Source: Gambelia wislizenii | Taxonomy: Eukaryota; Chordata; Lepidosauria; Squamata; Crotaphytidae | Direction: 5' to 3' | DNA length: 64,000 bases | Assembly (NCBI GenBank): GCA_030847615.1 | Contig: JAUMIR010000015.1 | Coordinates: forward strand, 6,155,501 to 6,219,500 | Part shown: in pieces, positions 13,701-22,390 of the stretch | How the letters are laid out: each line of letters begins with the position of its first letter | Numbering within the stretch: position 1 is the stretch's first letter | Position numbers and translations under genes: made by a program | The notes under the pieces: generated by a model | Told to the model about the DNA's origin: nothing | Seen by the model: the letters and a program-made list of their open reading frames with translations, nothing else | The model's database searches: none

Positions 13701-13731
13701 ATATGCTGTCCAGAAGGTAAGGCATCTTCAT
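2082..13731 (-). CDS. SCFN: Scaffoldin-like S100 fused-type protein
   Basis: Epidermal differentiation complex structural protein, expected to act in cornifying keratinocytes as a transglutaminase-crosslinked scaffold (family knowledge; not tested here). Coding sequence joins 13588-13731 and 2082-7859 at phase 0, giving 1973 residues. Donor GAG|GTGAGC lies at 13588/13587 and acceptor CTTTCAG|AACCCT at 7860/7859. Residues 1-48 hold the S100-type pseudo-EF-hand (LLDSICTIIGVFYKY, then LNKREMKRLIQKEF). Residues 64-75 are a canonical EF-hand loop, DTNGDGLVDFNE, with all calcium ligands, followed by the family segment LLLIFKVAKACY. Residues about 80-625 are Arg/Glu-rich. Residues about 625-1655 are some 33 tandem units of 27-31 residues. 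Residues about 1655-1940 are Glu/Gln/Pro-rich. The end holds PPVCNPLYEYLLAQKK. Cysteine is very rare in the repeat block. The frame is intact across 5.8 kb, so the gene is probably functional. Cornulin and trichohyalin are the alternatives; the length, Q/R/E/D-rich repeats and sauropsid context favour scaffoldin. Confidence 0.86.
3040..6130 (-). repeat. Coding tandem repeat array, about 33 units of 93 nt
   Basis: Within exon 3, about 33 imperfect units follow each other; most encode 31 residues, a few 27-28. The unit reads approximately DPRDGEQQRR, then S/T-x-S-H-D, then YARDVDQRRTQTHEV. Each unit looks like two diverged halves, one ending in EQQRR and one ending in DQRR, so a 15-16-residue ancestor seems to have doubled first. 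Because the unit is a multiple of three, the other frames also stay open for long stretches, which creates spurious ORFs over this block. Confidence 0.85.
7860..8238 (-). other. Intron 2, 5'-exon-3-proximal part
   Basis: Start of the 5.7-kb intron that separates exon 2 from exon 3. Beyond the acceptor and its pyrimidine tract I see no conserved element. Confidence 0.5.
8239..8690. repeat. Pyrimidine-rich degenerate minisatellite
   Basis: About 450 bp of almost pure T/C on plus, made of imperfect units of roughly 30-33 bp around TGTTCCTATT and GCCTTCTCTTCC. It is A/G-rich on the strand of the host gene, so the pre-mRNA would carry a long purine tract in this intron. Confidence 0.75.
8700..9539. 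other. Intronic sequence, nothing recognised
   Basis: AT-rich. It contains three near-repeats of 'tgtacatttg(g/a)' spaced about 45-50 bp apart (9070-9190), too few to name. The minus-strand reading frame at 8998-9354 has no protein-like features. Confidence 0.4.
9540..10400. repeat. Unclassified interspersed repeat, possibly LINE 5' region
   Basis: GC-richer block with the conserved-looking stretch GTAGGGCCTCCCATGCCAGA, then CAGGTCAAA, followed by direct repeats of 'ctaggagaaggaaaactccaa' type sequence (about 9723 and 9796). It resembles 5' leaders of RTE-like LINEs, but I could not find a linked reading frame. Class is uncertain. Confidence 0.35.
10643..10722. repeat. (CA)n/(GA)n compound microsatellite
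   Basis: A CA dinucleotide run with one interruption passes directly into a GA run. Confidence 0.95.
10920..12016. other. Intronic repeat debris
   Basis: About 11086-11125 matches the middle of the Sauria-type SINE ('gactcagccttccgtaagtcag'). The stretch ending at about 11450 has a SINE-like tail (GAGGCGGGTAATAAAGAAT, then ATT repeats). The stretch ending at 12008 with GTTTGGCCACCACTG looks like a hAT-type terminus. None has a clear partner end. Confidence 0.4.
12180..12465. repeat. Unclassified retroposon tail ending in TAC/TAA repeats
   Basis: Ends with 'ctggtcaatgaccgaataaattta' followed by (TAC)n and (TAA)n, the layout of a LINE or SINE 3' end. The body is not recognisable. Confidence 0.4.
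12904..13367. mobile_element. Non-autonomous hAT (Charlie-like) transposon
   Basis: Terminal inverted repeats CAGCAGTTCTCAAACTTT on the left and AAGTTTGAGAACCACTG on the right. Flanking 8-bp sequences CTCTAGGG (12896-12903) and CTGTAGGG (13368-13375) match at 7 of 8 positions, as expected for an aged hAT target duplication. The interior has no transposase. It sits in the scaffoldin-like gene's intron, about 220 bp from exon 2. Confidence 0.75.
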
Positions 13732-13749
13732 GTTTCCTTTGTGTTGGGA
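13588..13749 (-). CDS. SCFN: Scaffoldin-like gene, exon 2 (start codon and first EF-hand)
   Basis: Second exon, containing 18 nt of 5' UTR and 48 codons. The acceptor is CTCTCCCTAG|TCCCAACAC at 13750/13749, with a good pyrimidine tract. The first ATG is at 13731 and a second in-frame ATG lies two codons on (13725); both precede PYLLDSIC, so either could be the start. I chose the upstream one because it is first in the exon. The encoded S100 pseudo-EF-hand pairs with the canonical EF-hand at the start of exon 3. Exon 1 in this family is short and non-coding and should lie further right on the minus strand; I could not place it reliably. Confidence 0.85.
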
Positions 13750-14090
13750 CTAGGGAGAGAAAAGTTTGCGGTTGGTGCAGGGTTCGAGTTTCCCAAGGCT
13801 ATACCACTTAATAAAGAGGTGGGCATCCTTTGAGGCCAGGGAGACCTTGAAGGGTTACCTCTCAGCTGTGCAGCATGATAATTTTCACTGGGGGGAAAGA
13901 GACAAAAATTGGGGGTGGGAACAGAAAGTTTTGGACATCGGTCACTACAAAAGAAGGTTTGCATTTTGCTTGGGACTTATATCTTCGTAAATGGTTTTAC
14001 GTGTGTGCATAACTGAGCTGAATAGTTTGGAGATGTCCATATTCACGTAGCAGCTGCCATGATGTTACAATGTAATGGTATCCATTGTGT
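13750..14090. other. Upstream of exon 2, nothing recognised
   Basis: Intron 1 or the proximal upstream region of the scaffoldin-like gene. No repeat and no convincing first exon seen. Confidence 0.4.
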
Positions 14091-14094
14091 AATA

Positions 14095-14410
14095 GTGGAC
14101 TGACCAATGGACTACGGGCATTGATGTGCATCAGAGCACTTCCCAATAAGCATCCAGACACTGGCTAGGAAATGTTGGAGAACCACTGGAGTGCCCAATG
14201 TGCATGAGGAGTGCCCAGTGAGGATCAGATGTGCCTTGTGCATGTGAAAAATACTCAATGTTCACAAGAAGTTCCTAATGTGCATTGCAGCACTCTAGCC
14301 AGTGCCCAGTTGAGCATCTTCACAATTCACTAACTGGGTTTGGTTGCATTACTGCAACATAGCTATGGATTCATGCAGTTATGCAACATACACTATGATG
14401 TGTACACCTG
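14095..14410. repeat. Degenerate 'cccaatgtgcat' minisatellite-type repeat
   Basis: Short imperfect units such as AGTGCCCAATGTGCATGAGG recur, ending in a conserved tail (TTCACAATTCACTAACTGGG, then ...GCAACATAGCTATGG). The same composite recurs at 33.09-33.26, 46.14-46.64 and 46.81-47.01 kb. Confidence 0.55.
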
Positions 14411-14464
14411 AAGTTTCTGTTTTCATAGATAATGGCATAATCTCTCCATCCCTACATTCATTTA

Positions 14465-14945
14465 TACCCCACCCTTTCCCCAAGAGCAGAACTCAAGGTG
14501 GCTAACAGAAAAGAGATACAAGTAAAACCACATCAAGCTAAAAAGAAGCCAAAAGCTAAGATTAAAATCATATGAAACTGTCTATATAATTAAAGCCATA
14601 CAAATCATTAATTGAAAAACATAAATTAAAAATAGTACAGCACTAAAACATAAAACCATCTATATAAAACAATCCATTCCCAAATGCCTGCAGGAATAGA
14701 AAAGTCTTCATTTGATGGCAGAAACACAGCAAGGAGGGAGCCAGTCTAACCTCCCTGGGAAGGGAGTTCCAGAATCTAGGAGCAGCCACAGAAAAGGCCC
14801 TGTTCCATGTTCCCACCCAATGTGCCTGTGAAGATGGTAGGACTGAGAGAAGGGCCTCCCCTGCAGATCTTTGACTTTGGACAGGCTCATATAGGAGGAT
14901 GTTGTGAACCTTCCCAAACAGCAAACAAATGTAAAAATACAATCT
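14465..14945 (-). repeat. L2-type LINE 3' end
   Basis: The minus strand encodes the L2 ORF2 C-terminal signature RAFSVAAPRFWNSLPREVR, followed by an AT-rich 3' UTR and a tail that includes the RC of 'GGTATAAATGAATG'. 5'-truncated. Confidence 0.75.
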
Positions 14946-14984
14946 TTTCCACAGGTAATAGTTGGGTCCAGGGTATTTGAAGGA

Positions 14985-15005
14985 CTGTATTTCCCTTTAT
15001 AAGGG
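14985..15005 (-). promoter_or_regulatory. Possible TATA box (speculative)
   Basis: Minus-strand CCCTTATAAAGGG lies in a short unique stretch between two repeats, about 1.25 kb upstream of exon 2, the sort of distance and element expected for the missing non-coding exon 1 of an S100 fused-type gene. I could not see a matching donor site, so this is only a candidate. Confidence 0.18.
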
Positions 15006-15011
15006 CCTAAA

Positions 15012-15213
15012 TATGCTAAGGGTATCAGATCCCATCTGCTCTTGGAAGCTAAACAGGGTCAGCCCTGGTTAGTATTGGATAGGATACCACCAATCAGCAC
15101 CAGGTTCTGTGGGCTATATTTCAGGGGAAGGACTGGTAAAACCCACTTCTGAGGATTCCTTGCTTAAGAAAAGCCCATCAAAGCCATAGATCCATAAGTC
15201 GACAGGCAACTTG

Positions 15214-15245
<32 letters not shown>
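15012..15245 (+). repeat. 5S-rRNA-derived SINE
   Basis: Begins with a 5S rRNA-like head (GCTCTTGGAAGCTAAACAGG, then GTCAGCCCTGGTTAGTA) and continues with a tail ending CATAAGTCGACAGGCAACTTGAA and a (CA)n run at 15213-15245. It is a retroposed element with the 5S internal promoter region, not a working 5S gene. Confidence 0.75.
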
Positions 15246-15246
<1 letters not shown>

Positions 15247-15254
15247 ACACACCT

Positions 15255-15655
15255 ACCTGTATGAGCCCATGAGAGCTTTAAGATCATCTGTCACACCACC
15301 TTCTCAGGCTCATTTGGTGGGAACAAGGGAGAGGGCCTTCTCAGTGGCTGCTCCTAGACATTGGCACTCCCTCCCTTGGGAAGCCAAAATGGCCCCATCC
15401 TTGCTCTCCTTCCATCAGCAAGTTAAAACATTTTGTGCCATTGAGCTTTTAGAAACTGACTGGGGTGGGCTTTTTTATGTGCTGTTTTAAGGCTTGTATG
15501 TTGCCATTTAATGAATTTTAATGTCTTTAATGTTTAATGTTTTAACTGTAAAGCTACCTGCTAGGGATACTTTATCTGCATATAGCTGGGGGTTGGACTT
15601 TATGACCCATCAGGCCACTTCTAACTCTGTGATTCCACGACACTATGGACTTTAT
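15255..15655 (+). repeat. L2-type LINE 3' end
   Basis: Plus strand encodes RERAFSVAAPRHWHSLPWEA, the L2 C-terminal signature, followed by a 3' UTR that ends 'ttggactttatgacc...ctctgtgattcca'. Confidence 0.7.
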
Positions 15656-16340
15656 CAGACCATGCAAATACAGCATCATAAAGATGCCAAATGATTGTGA
15701 AGGGGCGTACCAGACAATGACGCCCTTTCACGATCATGTATTGTTAAAAACCCGTACATTTTATTGATGGCTCAAGTTGTCAATTGATCCCCCATGGTGC
15801 TTTTGTGCCGGCATTGCTGGTATTTGAATCCATGTGCCATTGTACTCATGTGAATGCAATGTGAATGTCTGGTCCGGCCAGAACAGTTCTGGGTGAGGTT
15901 GCAACATCCAGGTAGGTGACACACTTTTTATGACCCTCCCCAGTTTACTTGTAAATTTTTAAGTATGTTTGTGTGCTTTAAAAAACTTTTTTAAGTGTTA
16001 TTCTTGGTTTTTTAAAAAAATTCCCATGCTAGGTATTCTTGCGAGAATCCACGGGATTTCAGACAAGGAAGTGAATAGAGCTCCGTTCATTCCTCCATCA
16101 TTGCCAGGGAAGCCTTTTGTTGGGATTAGAGGTAAGTGAGGTAAGGGGGCATTCTTTTGCTGGCATAAAATGGCAGATGTTATGCTGGCAAAAGAACGGG
16201 GTTAGGGGGTAGTTTGATAAAGTCCTATAATTCTAAGATGTATTGTTTGCTTAATTGTTTTTATATTTTTATTGAAGCTTTTGTCTAGGTTTTGCTGCCT
16301 TGAGTCTTATTGTCGAGAGAAAGGCAGGCTATAAAACAAT
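15656..16340. other. Nothing recognised
   Basis: Unique-looking or heavily decayed sequence with no gene-like reading frame. Confidence 0.4.
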
Positions 16341-16349
16341 AACAATAAC

Positions 16350-16765
16350 AATATCAATAATGTATTTAATTTATAGCCTGCCTTTCTGTTGACATGAGAC
16401 CCAAGAGGCTCTCATCATGAGTTAAAACAAGGCACAGATTCAAAAAACCTCTGATAAAAAAGTGAAAGGATAATGAAATGAACTACCATATTAAAACTTT
16501 TGTACTTTAAAACAGTATTAAATCATCCTGAACTCAGGTACAAAATGGAAGCCAGTGCAGTTCTTGCAAGACTGGTGAGATTGTGGTCCCTAAAAGGCAC
16601 ACCTGATAATAATCTGGCTACCCTCTTTTGCCCCATCTGTATCTTCTGAACATTCTTCAAGGGTAGCCCAATGCAGAGTGCATTACAGTAGTCCGACTGG
16701 GATGTAAATCCTGTTAGTGAATTCACCATCCTGCTGACATAAGCAGCCACCATGGCCAAAACAAG
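16350..16765 (-). repeat. L2-type LINE fragment
   Basis: Minus strand encodes SDYCNALCIGLPLKNVQKIQ and QKRVARLLSGVP, the L2 ORF2 segment that follows the reverse-transcriptase domain, plus a 3' UTR-like 'ggctataaattaaata' end. Deleted internally. Confidence 0.65.
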
Positions 16766-16888
16766 CAGATGTTATCTGATCATCACTTTGGCATTTGCTT
16801 TGTAGTTTTTGGTTGATTCTTATTCAAGTCAAGACAGTCTGGATTGGTGGAATCAAATTAGAGGTGGAGGACAAAAGAAAAGAAGAGG

Positions 16889-16975
16889 AATCATAGGAAT
16901 CATAGGATCATAGAGTTGGAAGAGACCACAAGGGCCATCCAGTCCAACCTCCTGCATGGACTAGAAATGGACTGT
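16889..16975 (-). repeat. CR1 LINE 3' end
   Basis: Short CR1 tail (minus), with TCATAGAGTTGGAAGAGACC on plus. Confidence 0.8.
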
Positions 16976-17187
16976 TTCAAAGCACAACAGAAACCTGGAT
17001 TGTGCTATCCAATATGGAGGTGGGATAGAATCAAGTCTCGATTTTTGCTGTTGTGGAGAACAATTCTGACAGGTGGGAGTTTTTTTTTTTAAATAGATGA
17101 CTCACTACTTCCAAGTAGATTCACTCTGGTCAGCGTAGGAGATGGTACGGTGATGGCTTTTTCCTTCTAATTTTTGGTGGTTCTTTG

Positions 17188-17610
17188 TGTCAGGTGATGG
17201 TACAACCAGCATGCCTACATGAGATTTATCATGTGGGAAGGATGGGATGGGTAGTAGTAGAGTGAATCTTGTATATAAACTGCTTGTTATTGCATTTTTG
17301 GTTGTTAGTCTACCTCTGGTATGCCAAGGTCACTGGGGTGGGAACACTGGCAAGTAGAAAGGAAAGCTAGAGCTGTGAGAAAAGGGAATGTTTTGTTGAA
17401 TTGACAAATGAGATTATAACCCACCAAGGATTTGAATTTGCTGTGCTTTAAATGTTTGTAAATGTTTGTAAATGTGTTGTGCTAATGAGGACTGTTCAGT
17501 CCTGACTATGAAAGTCAGTGGATGATGTCTGCTGCAGTTTCTGTAATAAAGGTTTGCTGAATTGACTCTGAAGCCTGGATTTCTGAACTGCTGGCATTCT
17601 AAATTTGACA
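17188..17610 (+). mobile_element. Solo LTR with 5-bp target duplication
   Basis: Bounded by TGTCAGG at the left and TTTGACA at the right, and flanked by CTTTG on both sides (17183-17187 and 17611-17615). It contains a TATATAAA box (17272-17279) and AATAAA (17545-17550), the U3-R-U5 layout of an LTR on plus. No internal coding region adjoins it, so it is a recombination remnant of an LTR retrotransposon or endogenous retrovirus. Similar LTRs lie at 35.4 kb and, less certainly, 23.5 kb. Confidence 0.8.
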
Positions 17611-17619
17611 CTTTGCTTC

Positions 17620-17988
17620 CTTTCCAACTTTCCCAATGAAGGCAACAGAAGGGGAAATGCCTATGCAAGCCAGGGCCCCCAATCTATGGGTGCATTGAGG
17701 AGTGATCCAGTGAACTGAGGGCCACCCTCCACATAACTCAGAAATGGATGGGACCCTGCTACCAATGGAATGTCCCCCAGGAGTGGGCCTACATTTCCTG
17801 TGTGTTCAAGATGGCAGTCCTACCTGTCTGGCAAGAAGGCGTTTCCCCTCAGTAGGAGGTTACAATCATAACAGCAAGTGGCTCTGCTGTCTGCGGGGCT
17901 CTGATTCTGTTCTGGGTTTTAGTCTGAACTTGATCGAAGCTATCCTAGGTGAGGCAGCTGATACATCCAAATAGGTTCAGCACTGTTT
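17620..17988. other. Nothing recognised
   Basis: No repeat or gene identified between the solo LTR and the hAT MITE. Confidence 0.4.
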
Positions 17989-17996
17989 GGCTAGCT

Positions 17997-18194
17997 CAGT
18001 GGTCCTCAACCTGTGGGTCCCCAGATGTTGTTGGACTACAGTTCCCAGGAACCCTCTGAGGTCTCACCTTGACAGCCAGGTGGTCCTCCCAGTCATTAGT
18101 GATGCTGTAGTGAGGCTCTCAAGGTTTGACCTCAGAGGACTCATGGGAACTGTAGTCCAACAACCTCTGGGGACCGACCGGTTGAGAACCACTG
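17997..18194. mobile_element. hAT-type MITE with perfect 8-bp target duplication
   Basis: Long terminal inverted repeats of about 49 bp, starting CAGTGGTCCTCAACC and ending GGTTGAGAACCACTG. Target duplication GGCTAGCT is present at 17989-17996 and 18195-18202 without mismatch. The 198-bp element has no coding capacity. Confidence 0.9.
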
Positions 18195-18202
18195 GGCTAG
18201 CT

Positions 18203-18754
18203 CCTTTCCCACGGCAAATTCACCCACAGCAAATGCACCACCCGCTGTCATTGGCTACAATTAGTCTTTTAGCCAATCCTAACATCTTCTTGTTCATCCT
18301 TCATCTTCTAAAATTGTTTCCACTTTAGAACTTCTTTTCTGTAGGAGGCTGTCTCTACCTCTCTCTGATGTGCAGCACAATCCTATGTATCTCAACCCAG
18401 AGGTAAGCCCCAATGGGTCTGGGACTGTAGCCATATTTATTGGTTTTATTGCCGTCCTTTGATTAAGACAATCTTAGTTGTTTTGTTGTATGAGACTCAA
18501 TCATGCAGCATTTCTCTGTGCTAGACAGTTATACCAGTCTGATACCACTTTAAATGTCATTTCAATGAAATGCATCCAACCTCAGCCAGAAAGACCCAGG
18601 ACCAGATGACAAAAAGCCTGGGAGAACAAATGTGGGTTGTTTTATTTATTTTTTATGTTGTCTAAAACTACACAGCATGGGACCTCAACAGATTTCCCCA
18701 GAATCAAAGTGCTACCACTAAATTTTTTTAGGTAAGGCTGGTCACAACATAAAG
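18203..18754. other. Nothing recognised
   Basis: No gene or nameable repeat. Confidence 0.4.
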
Positions 18755-19160
18755 GCAGGAATGTAATTCTTCACTAAGTTTCTTCTCAAAGGTAGCTATA
18801 AGTAACTTCAACAATCTCCTTCCCTCTGTGATAAAGTCTTCAAGAACCACCCAGTTTTTGAAGGCTATTCACAATTCAGGACTTATTCTGTGCAAAATTC
18901 ACACATGGTTGTTTTGTGTGGAAAAGAGCATTTTCCATATAGAAAATAATATTGCAACAGAGAAATATTAATTCCTGCACAGAAAATGCTGATTACTGTG
19001 CAGAAAATGCTGTTTTCTATGCAAATCAATCATGTGTGAATTTCACACAGAATAAGATCCCAACTACGAGGATTCTCATCATTTCAGAATTCTTCTAGTC
19101 AGGGTTCAATACTTGGAAAACATGTTTTTTGACCATTTTCCAAATATTTTTAAATATTCT
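18755..19160. repeat. Unclassified palindrome-rich repeat family
   Basis: Holds several overlapping short palindromes of the type TTTTCTGTGCAGAAAATGCT, preceded by 'cacaattcaggacttattctgtgcaaaattc'. The same family, in the same order, is found at 48.85-49.87 kb and the core also at 19.59-19.91 kb. Confidence 0.6.
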
Positions 19161-19324
19161 TTTTATCCCTATGATAAAAACAGTCAGATGTACATTGGGC
19201 ATTCCATAAAAATACTTCCGAAGTCTAACGCCACTGATTCACAGGAGGTCAAATTAGAAATGCAAGTTGCCAACCAAATTCTACAGAAATCAGTTTGGGA
19301 TGGAATCCTGTATCAGCTACATTC

Positions 19325-19605
19325 AGTCCTCTGTACCCATGGTTTCTGCACCCACATATTCCACCATCCACAGCTTGAAAATATTCAAAATAAAAATAAA
19401 AAATATATAAAAAACTAAAAAAGAAACAATCCAAAAAGCAAACCTTGGTTTTGCCACTTTATGTAAGAGGCATCATTTTACTACACCATTGCATATACAG
19501 TGGTCCATTGGTATGTGCTAGGGTTTGGTTCCAGACCCTCCCCCCCATGGATACCAAAAGCCATGAATGCTCTGGTGCCATTATATGCAATGGCATAGTA
19601 AAGAA
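19325..19605. repeat. Tigger/mariner-like MITE fragments
   Basis: Two abutting partial copies of the 25.45-kb MITE: one reversed (CAGTCCTCTGTACCCATGG, then ...GCTTGAAAATATTC) and one forward from about 19500 (CAGTGGTCCATTGGTATG, then ...GGTTTGGTTCCAGACC). Confidence 0.6.
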
Positions 19606-19904
19606 AATGTTGTTTTCTGCACAGAAAATGGTGTTTTATATGCAAATCAACTATGTGCAGATTTTACATAGAATAAATAGCCCATTACAGCATTTTCTGC
19701 ACAGAAAGTAGCCTTTTCTGTGTGGAAAATAACATTTCAATGCAGAAATACTAATTCCTGCACAGAAAAAGCAGTTTTCTGTGCTGAAAATTCTGTTTTC
19801 TGTGTAAATCAACCATATGCCAATTTTAAGCCAAATAAATCCCCAATTACAGCATTTTCTGCTCAGGAATTAATATTTCTGCATTGAAATATTATTTTCC
19901 ATGC
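19606..19904. repeat. Second block of palindrome-rich repeat
   Basis: Tandem-like run of TTTCTGCACAGAAAATG and related units, matching 18755-19160. Probably the same insertion, split by the Tigger-like fragments. Confidence 0.55.
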
Positions 19905-20000
19905 AGTGTATGTGCCTTCAAGTTGCCTATGAACTTTATGGTGATCCCATGAACTTCATATAGTTTTCTTAGGCAAGGAATACTCAGAGGTGGTTTCCAT
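19905..20000 (-). repeat. 5S-SINE, 3' part
   Basis: Minus-strand tail (CCTAAGAAAACTATATGAAG, then ...GGCAACTTGAAGGCACATACAC). It completes the 5S-headed fragment at 20790-20940; a CR1 lies between the two parts. Confidence 0.65.
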
Positions 20001-20789
20001 AGAATCATCGAATCATAGAGTTGGAAGAGATCACAAGGGCCATCCAGTCCAATCCCCAGCTGTGCAGGAATACACAAGCAAAGCACTCCTGACAGATGGC
20101 CATCCAGCCTCTGTTTAAAATCCTCCAAAGAAAGAGACTCCACCACTCTCCAAGGCAGCAGCGGATTCCACTTCCAAACAGCTCTTACTGTCAGGAAGTT
20201 CTTCCTAATGTGAAGTCAAAGGCTTTCACAGCTGGCATCCATAAATTTTCCTTGTTTTTTTTCCGGGTTGTGAGGCCGTGTTCTGGAATAGTTCTGGAAA
20301 TCAGAACACGGCCTCACAGCCTGGAAAAAAAAACCCAAGGAAATTCTTCCTAATGCTTTCCCTGTAGTTTGAATCCATTGCTCTATGTCCACATCTCTGG
20401 AGCAGCAGAAAACAAGCTTGCTCCATCTTCAATATGGCATCCCTTCAAATATTTAAACATGGCCATCATATCACCTCTAAACCTACTCTTCTCCAGGCTA
20501 CCATTCCTCACAGGGCAAGGCTTCCAGACCTTTTACCATTTTGGTCACCTTCCCCTAGACACACTCCAGCTTGTTAATATCCTTCTTGAATTGTGATGCC
20601 CAGAACTGGACACAGTATTCTAGGTGACATCTGACCAAAGCAGAATAGAGTGGCATTATTACTTCCCTTGATCTAGATACTACTATTGATGCAGCCTAGA
20701 ATTGCATTGACTTTTCTGGCTACCACATCACAGTGCTGACTCATGTTCTGCTTGTGGTCTATTAAGGCCAGCTCTCTAATCTGTTTTGC
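20001..20789 (-). repeat. CR1 LINE, 5'-truncated
   Basis: Minus-oriented CR1: 3' tail at 20001-20060, then ORF2 C-terminal region and upstream coding remnants to about 20789. It is inserted in a 5S-SINE and itself carries a small MITE (20211-20343). Confidence 0.8.
20211..20343. mobile_element. Palindromic MITE inside CR1
   Basis: Flanked by identical TTCTTCCTAATG (20199-20210 and 20344-20355), which is a single copy in other CR1 elements, so it marks the insertion. The core is a near-perfect hairpin: TCCGGGTTGTGAGGCCGTGT then CTG, a short loop, and the complement. An arm with the same sequence occurs at about 55970-56000. Confidence 0.75.
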
Positions 20790-20940
20790 CAGTTTCTCCA
20801 TTTGAAATATAGTCTACAGTACCTGGTATTTGTTGGCAGTCTCCTATCCAAGTACTAACTAGGGCTGACCCTGCTTAGCTTCCAAGAGCAGATGGGATCT
20901 GATACATTTAGGGTATTTAGGGCCTTCTAAATTCAGAAGC
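20790..20940 (-). repeat. 5S-SINE, 5' part (5S rRNA-like head)
   Basis: The minus strand reads GCTCTTGGAAGCTAAGCAGG, then GTCAGCCCTAGTTAGTACTT, close to 5S rRNA. Joins the 3' part at 19905-20000. Confidence 0.7.
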
Positions 20941-21889
20941 CCCAAATGACTTAGCCTTGGAGTAGGTACCCTGGTGATCTCAAGATGTGGTGTACTACAT
21001 TTCCCATCATCCCTAATCATTGGCCACATGGGCTGGAGTGCCTGCATTTTATAGTCCAAAATATCTGCTTGGTAACAGGTTGCCCATCCATATCTGATCT
21101 TGCAAACTCTTGAACATTCCATTGTCTTTTCCCCTGGTTTGTTTTCCATCCTTGTCTTACCCTTTTTGTAACAGAGCCACTTCTAAACTTCTCAGCAACC
21201 CAGTAATGTGAAGTGTCAACTCACCCAGGTAAGCAAAATCAACAGTCCACCAACTTCAGAGAAGGCAGGTTGGAGAATACCAGGTAATTGGTCCCTTTTT
21301 ATAGAGTCCTTAATTGGGCCACTAGAAGTTGACACCCTCCTGGATGATGGTCTGATTCATCTCCAACCCAACCCAGACAAGCCTGTTACACCTTTGTCTC
21401 CTCCAAAACGGGTTGTTTTGCTTCTTTTCTGTCTACCATCACCCCCTTTTACCTTCTTTTTAAAAATAACATCAATGGCTCTGTAGCAACTGTAAGAAAA
21501 CAAGAGAGTCACACCTTCCTTGGTTAGTTATGGGGCTAAACATTGTTGTTGTTTTATTCACCAGTGAACAAGGAAAGGACACAATACATCAAAGGATGGT
21601 CCCACCAAGGATGGAAAGAATGTTTCATAATGATGGGTTCTGGTTGAAATGTACTAAGTTAATAACTAAGGTTTTGGAATAGACAGAAGTTCCCTTGATC
21701 AAGCATTTTCTGATCATCAGCAACTGCTTGCAATGGAGCAGAATGGTCTCCGTACATTCTCCACCCTGAGCACCAGTGACTCCATGTTCAGGACCAGAGC
21801 ACCTTTGTTCTGAGATGGAGCTGGCTGCAGTTCCAGGCCTCTACAAGATTTCATTTGATACCAAAGACTAAGACTTGGAAAGGCAGCTA
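20941..21889. other. Nothing recognised
   Basis: No gene. Decayed 'gatgggaaatgtagt' type motifs occur at about 20995-21060. Confidence 0.4.
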
Positions 21890-22390
21890 TGAAGGAACCA
21901 TATCCTCAAACAAAAATACATTTCCCTGAATAGCAGAGTCCAGATCATCTGCGCTGGAGCATTTCTGATTTCTGTCTATAGTTGTGAAAGCTGGAGAGTG
22001 AAGAAAACTGACATGGAGGGAATCAGCTAATTTGAAATATGGTGCTGGAGGACAGTTCTGTGGATACCATGGACTGCCAAAATGATCAATAATTGAGCAA
22101 ATCAAGCCTGAACTCTTCCTAGAAGCCAACATAACTAGACTCGAGGCTATCATACTCTGGCCATATCATGAGACTGCATGGCTCATTTGAAAAGACAACA
22201 ATGCTTAGTAAAGTGGGAAGCAGTAGGAAAAGAAGAAGACCACATTACTGGTGCATAGACTCAATCAAGAAAGCCACACTCCTGAGCTTGCAGGACTTGA
22301 GATAGGCTGTTGATGACAGGATGTCTTGGAGGTGTCTCATTCACAGGGTCAAAGGTGGTCTGAGGGCAACTAACAACAACAACAAATTAA
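21890..22390 (+). repeat. BovB/RTE LINE 3' remnant
   Basis: With frameshifts and stops, the plus strand encodes fragments such as CESWRVKKTD, FEIWCWR and WIPWTAK that match the BovB ORF2 C-terminal region in order, and it ends in an (AAC)n tail at 22368-22385, typical of RTE elements. Confidence 0.7.

Noticed and set aside
15012..15130. A 5S rRNA gene
   Set aside because: Only partly similar to 5S rRNA, diverged, and followed by a SINE tail; it is a retroposed SINE.
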